Of a stretch of DNA of 21,238 nt, positions 15,604-21,238 are shown in pieces (the first letter of the stretch is position 1; the number at the start of each line of letters is the position of its first letter). Origin of the DNA: a virus; the IMG/VR virus record IMGVR_UViG_3300032360_001426, positions 1-21,238 of that record; one strand, 5' to 3'. The notes beneath the pieces were generated by a model that saw nothing but the letters and a program-made list of their open reading frames with translations, was not told the origin of the DNA and made no database searches. The translations under genes were made by a program, and so were the position numbers.

Positions 15604-16319
15604 TGAAATTGCCCCATACCAATAAAAAGCAGGTTGACTTGTTTTATAAAAATTTCACACGTCTTGCGCGCAAGCACAGGAAGTATATTAAAAAAAGTTC
15701 AAACAATACTATATTAAAATGGTTTAATAATAAAGGCCATAAAGATAATCCGCGATCCCATAATGCATTTTATAGAGAATTAAGTATATTACAAACTCTC
15801 GAAAGAGAATTTATTAATGAGCCTAAAATAAATCATTACCCGTTCCCTAAGATATTATCATACAGTGAGGTACCAGATTCGCAAAATATGATGTATTTTG
15901 AAATGAACTATTGTGGTATAAATGCTCTAGAAAACGCTTTTAATTACACACACCAAAAAAATATACAACCTACTAATTTATACGACACAGTAGTATGTAT
16001 AATAAACAATTTAAAAAACAATTTAATACAATATGAAGATTTTAAAGCTAATAATGTATGTATTAACAATCATGGATATATAACATTAATTGATTTTGGG
16101 AGGTTTAAAAGGTTATGCCCGGGGCATCAGCCCAGTAAAGGTGTTACAAAAGAAAGTATTAATAAATTTTATAAAAAAAAGAACAATCTAAAAGATAAAC
16201 TATATGATAACATAGGGTGTTTAGAACATGAACATTTAATATACAAAGCCTTAGAGGACTTTAAATGGAAACGTTCAATATTTAAACTAAATCCATGGAG
16301 TATGTTGTATATGTTTTAA
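15603..16319 (+). CDS. protein-kinase-fold protein, possibly a sugar/LPS kinase
   Basis: A 238-residue protein with a kinase-like C-lobe: YEDFKANNVCI at 144-154 corresponds to the catalytic loop (D146 as base, N151 for metal) and TLIDFGRF at 161-168 to the DFG magnesium motif. FYREL near 56-60 could give the alpha-C glutamate (E59). The glycine-rich loop and the VAIK-type lysine are not clear, but the N-terminal ~50 residues are very Lys/Arg-rich. It is about 240 residues, like LPS core kinases of the WaaP/KdkA type, which phosphorylate sugars. It could equally phosphorylate a protein. It sits inside the glycosyltransferase cluster, coupled by TAATG to the gene before it. Confidence 0.6.
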   Translation: MKLPHTNKKQVDLFYKNFTRLARKHRKYIKKSSNNTILKWFNNKGHKDNPRSHNAFYRELSILQTLEREFINEPKINHYPFPKILSYSEVPDSQNMMYFEMNYCGINALENAFNYTHQKNIQPTNLYDTVVCIINNLKNNLIQYEDFKANNVCINNHGYITLIDFGRFKRLCPGHQPSKGVTKESINKFYKKKNNLKDKLYDNIGCLEHEHLIYKALEDFKWKRSIFKLNPWSMLYMF

Positions 16320-16351
16320 TTTTTTATAAAACTCTAATGAAATTAACACAT

Positions 16352-16360
16352 TGATATAAT
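16352..16360 (+). promoter_or_regulatory. extended -10 promoter candidate TGATATAAT
   Basis: TGATATAAT contains a perfect TATAAT preceded by TGN, the extended -10 form recognised by a host sigma-70 factor. It lies 36 bases before the ATG at 16397, in one of the few gaps of the island (16320-16396). No good -35 is visible. A short leader of about 30 bases would follow. Confidence 0.45.
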
Positions 16361-16396
16361 GAAATCAGCCCGGTCAACTTCGTGGTATATAAAAAA

Positions 16397-17338
16397 ATGA
16401 AAGTCGCAGTTTTATTATATGGACAGCCTAGATTTCTTCATTTAACTTATAAGAAAATTAAAGAAGAATATAATATACCTGGTACTGATGTAAAGTTCTT
16501 TATTCATTTTTGGGAAGACATTAGTTTTTATCCTCTTTGTGATAGACATAATAATTATATTACTGATTACAATATATCTAAATACATTGACTACATAAAA
16601 CCAGAAAAAATTAATATAGAAAGTTTTAAAGATTTAGATACATTAACCTTACAATTACAAAACACATTAAGTTTTTTACAATTTAAAAAGGTATCTACTA
16701 GGACTGTTAAAACAAAAGATAGATATAAATTCGGACAACATTTAAGCCTTCATAAAGCATATAATTTAATGGAATTATATGAAAATGAAAACAATATAAA
16801 GTTCGATGTTGTAATTAAAACTCGTACTGATTTTATATATGATAAAAATAAAAATAATAAATATGAATCTTATATACCCCCTAAGAATAAACTACATTTA
16901 AATTGCGCTATCGCTTCAGGTTTGAGTATAAGAACATATAATGTTGAAAATCAAGAATTTTTTGGTAGTAAATTAAAAGAATATATTCCTGATATCACTT
17001 TAAAGGAAAAACAACTACACTGTAATATAAGAATGGATGATATTAACGTGAGTGCTACTCGAGCCGCGGCGAGGTATTTTTTTACTAAATGGTTTACAAC
17101 ATTTATACGTACATTTATATTTGATATGGACAATAACACAGAAGGGAACTTACGGTCGTATAAAGGTCACGATGTAATACAAGGAGATATAGCTTTATAT
17201 TATAAAATAAATGTAATTAGACGTCCAATAAAGCGATATATACGGTTATATTTAAAGGATAAGTGTAAAGCTAAATGGATAACGGGTTCGTCTATTGATG
17301 TGACTAATATTAAAAGAGAAAGGGATTTAATTTATTAA
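16397..17338 (+). CDS. YDxVIxxRTD-family glycosyltransferase-like protein X2a
   Basis: A 313-residue protein from the ATG at 16397; a GTG at 16382 would add five residues but is less convincing. It has MKVAVLLYGQPRF at 1-13, KFFIHFWED at 33-41, YKFGQHLSL near 110-118 and FDVVIKTRTD at 136-145. It is closest to the minus-strand gene at 19914-20984, sharing GQPRFL, YKFGQH and the RTD element. Family not named with certainty; a GT-A-like transferase is inferred from the RTD element and context. Its 3' end overlaps the convergent minus-strand gene by 12 bases. Confidence 0.5.
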   Translation: MKVAVLLYGQPRFLHLTYKKIKEEYNIPGTDVKFFIHFWEDISFYPLCDRHNNYITDYNISKYIDYIKPEKINIESFKDLDTLTLQLQNTLSFLQFKKVSTRTVKTKDRYKFGQHLSLHKAYNLMELYENENNIKFDVVIKTRTDFIYDKNKNNKYESYIPPKNKLHLNCAIASGLSIRTYNVENQEFFGSKLKEYIPDITLKEKQLHCNIRMDDINVSATRAAARYFFTKWFTTFIRTFIFDMDNNTEGNLRSYKGHDVIQGDIALYYKINVIRRPIKRYIRLYLKDKCKAKWITGSSIDVTNIKRERDLIY

Positions 17339-18163
17339 TTGCTTATATAAATTTATAATTTTCTCTAATTTATCTTTCAAATGAAATTTTGAAAATAATC
17401 TTATTTTATATCTCGGTATATTCATCATGCTCTCTATCTCTCTCACATATGCTTGGGCATAATTTTTAAAAAAATCTGGACTCATTACATGCTCTTTTGT
17501 ACCCATAGCAGATAACCCTTTCCATAAAGATATACTATGTAAATGATAAATTTGCAAAGAAATTGGATGCTTATAAAAAAAATATCCATGTTTTGATGTT
17601 AAAGTGTCATAGGTAGTGTGATCAGCATCCCATATATTTCCTGTCATAAGGTCTTTATGTAAGACTTCGTCGGTAATAAATAAGGATTGATTAGATTGAA
17701 TCCGGGTCCTCCCATTACTATAGCGAACATGTTTATGTACATGAAATCCTTTTTTTCTTCTTCCGCCCAGAGGGTCCATACAGGCATATTGAAATACGTT
17801 TACTCCAGTATAATAGGAATCGCGCAGACCTCCATAGTCTCCGTGAATATCAACAATAAATAGGTCATCGTCATCTTGTTGATAAAATAATATATTTTTA
17901 TCTTTTGTATTATAAAAATATTCTTTACACTCTTGATTATTTTTTAATATAGTAGTAAAATAATTAGACTCTTCTATATTTTCTATTACTATATCTCTTA
18001 TTTTTTTTCGAAACTCTAAATATGGTATGTTTAAACTTTCATCCCATATTTTTATAATCTTAAATATGACCTTATATAGTTTTTTTTTGTTTTTAAATAC
18101 CGGATATATATTTAAATTCTCCCAATAATCTTTATCACCTCTAATATGACATATTTTATGCAT
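17327..18163 (-). CDS. putative glycosyltransferase with QDDDD motif
   Basis: A 278-residue protein. The one clear motif is YQQDDDDLFIVDIHGDYGG near residues 94-112: a run of four Asp like the DDDD metal-binding stretch of rhamnosyltransferase-like GT-A proteins (TRLDDDDAL-type). The C-terminal half has GFHVHKHVRYSNGRTR near 139-154 and many aromatic residues. There is no signal peptide or membrane segment. The donor is unknown and the family call rests on the single motif plus the surrounding transferase genes. It is the last gene of the minus-strand block, overlapping the upstream GT2 gene by 8 bases. Confidence 0.45.
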   Translation of the reverse strand: MHKICHIRGDKDYWENLNIYPVFKNKKKLYKVIFKIIKIWDESLNIPYLEFRKKIRDIVIENIEESNYFTTILKNNQECKEYFYNTKDKNILFYQQDDDDLFIVDIHGDYGGLRDSYYTGVNVFQYACMDPLGGRRKKGFHVHKHVRYSNGRTRIQSNQSLFITDEVLHKDLMTGNIWDADHTTYDTLTSKHGYFFYKHPISLQIYHLHSISLWKGLSAMGTKEHVMSPDFFKNYAQAYVREIESMMNIPRYKIRLFSKFHLKDKLEKIINLYKQLIN

Positions 18164-18920
18164 AGTTCGACATTGTTAATTTATAGTTAAAATTTAATTG
18201 CATTGTTGGTGTAATAAAATTCTTTTTCTTCTCGCAATACAAATCATAATTAATTTTTACATCACCTTCTCGGTCTAACCCAATTGTATACCCAGGATTA
18301 TTTCTCGGAGTTTTACCGAGATTCCGGTCCTTTATGTATATAGGGTACATAACTATTCTATTTGTAAAAAAACTTGATTTAATTTTATTATACTTGAGTA
18401 TATCTTTAAAATATTCATCTTCATATCCATAATGATTATTGAAGTCTTCATCCATCGGATATTTCATATATAATTCTCTTTTTATATACACCGGAGAGGC
18501 AATCTGCTTGTAGAGAAATAAATTATTCTCTAAATCTATACTTAAAGGTCCTTCTCTAAGAAATCTCTTATATTCGTTATTAGTTAATTTACAGTTTAAT
18601 ATTTCATATAAAAGGTTATTAGTTAAAATCATATCTATATCTACACTAACAATATTATCAGCTCTACTTTTTATAACTCCTAAATTTCGAGCACCAGCGA
18701 CATTAAATTTTTTGTAATCGGTGCGCCAAATTTCAAAGTTTAAATTTTTAGTTTTAGGGAAATAATTATGAGCTGGATATTCATGGCTACAATCATCAAC
18801 AATAATAAAATTTATTTTATCTTGTATACTTTTATCTAAAAATTTGTCATAATATTTAAAAAGTACATTGAGCATTTGATGCTGATTAAAATATGTATAA
18901 ACTATAGATATTTTTTTCAT
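18156..18920 (-). CDS. GT2-type (GT-A) glycosyltransferase, copy b, intact catalytic motif
   Basis: A 254-residue GT-A protein: IVYTYFNQH at 6-14, VDDCSHEYP at 41-49, RTDYKKFNVAGARNLG at 66-81, metal-binding DID at 94-96, and YGYEDEYF at 164-171, whose ED is the expected catalytic/metal-contact pair of GT2/GT7-like transferases. A closing LNFNYKL is shared with the plus-strand copy at 13955. It is preceded by the RTD-family gene at 18920, with which it shares a TAATG overlap. It adds a sugar from a nucleotide donor in the cytoplasm; the donor is unknown. Confidence 0.78.
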   Translation of the reverse strand: MKKISIVYTYFNQHQMLNVLFKYYDKFLDKSIQDKINFIIVDDCSHEYPAHNYFPKTKNLNFEIWRTDYKKFNVAGARNLGVIKSRADNIVSVDIDMILTNNLLYEILNCKLTNNEYKRFLREGPLSIDLENNLFLYKQIASPVYIKRELYMKYPMDEDFNNHYGYEDEYFKDILKYNKIKSSFFTNRIVMYPIYIKDRNLGKTPRNNPGYTIGLDREGDVKINYDLYCEKKKNFITPTMQLNFNYKLTMSNYA

Positions 18921-19909
18921 TAAAACTTTAAATGCTGGTACATTTTTTTAGTTTTTATAATTTCATGTTGATGTAATTTATATGCAGTAGATGTATATTC
19001 ATGTTCATGCCAAATTTGTCTACTTAAATGGTTTAATTTATACTTCCACATTCCGGGCTTGGTATTTCCTCCGTTTATTCCAGGTTTCATGTGCTGAATA
19101 ATATATTCAGGAACTACAAAATGAGAAGTTCGCTCATGTATTTTATCTTTTATATATGGTAATGTAATATTATATAATTTTTCCTCAAAATTGTTTAAGG
19201 TTTTAGTATTTATAAATGTTGAAGACCCTAAAAAGGCAGCATATTCCATCCACAAATTTCTACCTGGATTAATACATAACCGAGGACATAAGGTATTATG
19301 CCTTATAGAGTTTTTCTTAAGTTTATTTATTCGTGCCAAGCAATACTGCGGATCGTTGTTTAATATTTGATATAAAGCTTGATCAATACGACTACGAATA
19401 ATAATATCATATTGTATATCATTCTTTTTTGCGTAATTACTTGCAATCTGGAAACTTTTTAACATGCTATATATTTGAGATATGCATGGTTCGTTAGTAT
19501 ATTTTATTCTAAATTGTAAATGTTTTTCGTCTTGTACCCATTGTCCGCTTTGTATATGTTTTTTATGGGGTTGTATAATAAACTGTTCTGTATATTCGTC
19601 TAATATATCTTTATTTTGTACTAAATAATCTGTTGGTTGAAATTCATCAATTAGTTTATTTATTTCTATATTATAGTTAAAGATAAAATCCTTTTTTTCA
19701 TATTTTTTAGTTTTGAAAATTTGCTTATACTCTTGTTGATCATATCTTATTGACAATTCATCCCAAACATGTATAAAGACATGTAAATTTATGCCTCTTT
19801 GCTTAGCCCAGTGTTTTATATACTTTGTATTTTCAGCGGTTACTTCCCAAAATCTTGGCTCTGTACTTAAACATAACGCTATATTATTATTAAAAATATT
19901 CGGCGTCAT
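18920..19909 (-). CDS. YDxVIxxRTD-family glycosyltransferase-like protein X1b
   Basis: A 329-residue protein starting at the ATG complementary to 19909. It shows NIALCLSTEPRFW (9-21), HVFIHVWDE (43-51) and YDIIIRSRID (167-176), the RSRID version of the family's RTD element. The closest relative in the window is the plus-strand gene at 14740. An extra ~40-residue stretch lies between the HVWD block and the RID element, compared with the plus-strand copy. Function inferred as a GT-A-like transferase. It starts 4 bases after the stop of the upstream X2b gene. Confidence 0.5.
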   Translation of the reverse strand: MTPNIFNNNIALCLSTEPRFWEVTAENTKYIKHWAKQRGINLHVFIHVWDELSIRYDQQEYKQIFKTKKYEKKDFIFNYNIEINKLIDEFQPTDYLVQNKDILDEYTEQFIIQPHKKHIQSGQWVQDEKHLQFRIKYTNEPCISQIYSMLKSFQIASNYAKKNDIQYDIIIRSRIDQALYQILNNDPQYCLARINKLKKNSIRHNTLCPRLCINPGRNLWMEYAAFLGSSTFINTKTLNNFEEKLYNITLPYIKDKIHERTSHFVVPEYIIQHMKPGINGGNTKPGMWKYKLNHLSRQIWHEHEYTSTAYKLHQHEIIKTKKMYQHLKF

Positions 19910-19913
19910 ATAA

Positions 19914-20984
19914 TTATTTAAATTTATGTGTTAATATATTCTGACGTATTTGTTCTTCTGATCTAACCATAATTTTCCCCTTAGTTCCCACATCTTTTTT
20001 TACTTGCAAAGGATGTAGTAATCTTACATCTCTTCTAGGACTTATTTTTCGAGCTATTAAATTATAATTTAATAGCATTTGCCCTTGTAAGCAATGATCT
20101 GACATAGATATAAAAAAGTCATTGGTATTATTATTAATTATATCTTTAGATACAGTAAGAAAATAATTTTCAAACCAATTATTAAACATTATCTCTGCTC
20201 CTTCTCTATTAGCTATTAAAGTCCAATCATTAAACGCAAGTCTCTGCTTGTAGTTTTCTGTTTGTTTAGTCCATCCTACTTCATTTAACGGGTCATATTT
20301 TATATCTTCATTCTTGTGAAACAAAACATGATTATTATAAAACGCACGCATCGGTATATTATGCTCTGTTGATTTACCATTAATTTTTTCTGTAAGATCT
20401 ACATATCGCAGCGCAGCACACTTCACCATAGGTACATTAAAATTTAAATTGGTGTACATATCTTCTTTGGTTTTATAATACTTTTCTTCGTCACTATAAT
20501 TTTCTTTTACACTATATACTATATCTGTTCTTACTTTAATAATAACATCATATTTAAAGTTGTTTTCATGTTCGTATGACATAATACGTCTAAAGGCCCA
20601 CTTCATACTTTGATGCTGACCGAATTTGTATCTTAATTTTTCGATTGCACTGTTTATACTTATAGGTAGATTTCGTTTATGTAATCTTATAAAATTTAAT
20701 ATATTATTACATGTTTCATCTAAATTTTCATAGTTTTGTATAATTATATTTCTCTGTGATGGTTTGTTAGGAAGAACTGAATTAGGTAATTTTTCTTCTA
20801 CTAAATCATATATTTCTTTTTTGTCATATTCCTCCTCTTCACCATTAGGTATATACCCAATTTTATCCCACCAATGAGCGAAATAATGTACTTCGTGACC
20901 TGGGAGATCAAATTCTTCTCTTATTAGATTAATAGTATGCTTTAAAAATCTAGGTTGCCCAAACATTAATATTGCTATTTTCAT
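19914..20984 (-). CDS. YDxVIxxRTD-family glycosyltransferase-like protein X2b
   Basis: A 356-residue protein if the ATG at 20984 is used; a TTG three codons upstream is less likely, and this ATG overlaps the TGA of the preceding methyltransferase (ATGA). Motifs: MKIAILMFGQPRFL (1-14), HYFAHWWDK (33-41), YKFGQHQSM near 119-127 and YDVIIKVRTD (145-154). It resembles the plus-strand X2a gene at 16397 over its whole length but is ~40 residues longer, with an acidic insert after the WWD block. Function inferred as a GT-A-like transferase. Confidence 0.5.
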   Translation of the reverse strand: MKIAILMFGQPRFLKHTINLIREEFDLPGHEVHYFAHWWDKIGYIPNGEEEEYDKKEIYDLVEEKLPNSVLPNKPSQRNIIIQNYENLDETCNNILNFIRLHKRNLPISINSAIEKLRYKFGQHQSMKWAFRRIMSYEHENNFKYDVIIKVRTDIVYSVKENYSDEEKYYKTKEDMYTNLNFNVPMVKCAALRYVDLTEKINGKSTEHNIPMRAFYNNHVLFHKNEDIKYDPLNEVGWTKQTENYKQRLAFNDWTLIANREGAEIMFNNWFENYFLTVSKDIINNNTNDFFISMSDHCLQGQMLLNYNLIARKISPRRDVRLLHPLQVKKDVGTKGKIMVRSEEQIRQNILTHKFK

Positions 20985-21238
20985 AATATACAAAGATAAT
21001 TAGATTTTGTTATATATACATAAGAACTATAATTTTGTAATTTTTTTAACCACCACTTGGTTCCTTGTATCGTGGCGTGTAATTCTCCGTCGCCAAATTT
21101 ATTTTCTAATGACCGGCGCTTATGTCTACTAGGGTTGTGATTAATAGAATGAATCATTATATGTTTACCTATACGAGTCATTTCGCTTAAAACCTTATCC
21201 ACTTCTTCTGGTATTAAATGTTCTAAAAAATCAAATGA
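20981..21238 (-). CDS. C-terminal end of a class I SAM methyltransferase, cut by the window edge
   Basis: The reading frame stays open to base 21238, so the start lies outside the window; a GTG at 21202 is internal and not the true start. The visible 85 residues begin SFDFLEHLIPEEV, then LSEMTRIGKHIMIHSIN. This matches the D-x-x-EH..P...v...l.EM.Rv.k segment that follows motif II of Methyltransf_11 proteins. It is the first visible gene of the minus-strand block and is coupled by ATGA to the X2b gene, suggesting a shared role in glycan tailoring. Its substrate is not visible. Confidence 0.55.
   Translation of the reverse strand, partial: SFDFLEHLIPEEVDKVLSEMTRIGKHIMIHSINHNPSRHKRRSLENKFGDGELHATIQGTKWWLKKLQNYSSYVYITKSNYLCIL

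Noticed and set aside
17327-17340. Possible bidirectional terminator at the convergent gene ends
   Set aside because: The two coding regions overlap by 12 bases, and no G/C stem or T run is visible there.
1-21238. tRNA, rRNA, CRISPR array or insertion sequence
   Set aside because: Almost the whole window is coding, no gap exceeds about 80 bases, and I saw no cloverleaf sequence, regular repeats, transposase or terminal inverted repeats.

Overview
The window looks like part of an AT-rich double-stranded DNA phage genome, most likely a marine T4-like myovirus of the cyanophage or pelagiphage kind, or a closely related contig. The first 3 kb carries queD, a small MGKGSKRR-type protein, a phage-type queE, a NadR-like P-loop kinase and a phoH-like ATPase. 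Genes are tightly packed, many joined by ATGA or TAATG stop/start overlaps, and no intergenic gap exceeds about 80 bases. I see no tRNA, rRNA, CRISPR, insertion sequence or phage structural gene. The host cannot be determined from this window. The phage assignment is an inference from gene content and packing; a bacterial surface-glycan locus is the main alternative.

Layout. (1) 1-2270, plus strand: 7-deazaguanine genes (queD cut by the window edge, queE), two small proteins and a nucleotide/nucleoside-kinase-like ATPase. (2) 2253-3053, minus strand: phoH. (3) 3126-12353, plus strand: a long run of sugar-modifying genes. It holds a 2-oxoglutarate/Fe(II) oxygenase, a Gfo/Idh/MocA oxidoreductase, three SAM methyltransferase-like proteins, GT9-, GT4- and CDP-glycerol-transferase-like glycosyltransferases, a polysaccharide deacetylase, a short UDP-sugar dehydrogenase, and neuB plus neuA for a nonulosonic (sialic-acid-like) acid. 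(4) 12386-17338, plus strand: an NAD-dependent sugar epimerase, a second cytidylyltransferase, a GT2, two members of a GT-like family marked by a YDxVIxxRTD motif, and a protein-kinase-like protein. (5) 17327-21238, minus strand: a QDDDD glycosyltransferase-like protein, a second GT2, two more members of the RTD family, and the C-terminal end of a methyltransferase cut by the window edge.

Working together (inference): the island holds activities for nucleotide-sugar chemistry (epimerase, 6-dehydrogenase, NeuB, two CMP-sugar synthetases), transfer (about nine glycosyltransferase-like proteins) and tailoring (oxygenase, deacetylase, methyltransferases, a putative kinase). No membrane protein, flippase, polymerase or export protein is visible. 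The simplest reading is a soluble pathway building a complex glycan in the cytoplasm, on phage proteins or possibly on modified DNA, rather than an exported O-antigen. A nonulosonic-acid pathway plus paralogous convergent glycosyltransferase sets in a phage-like genome is the most notable thing here.
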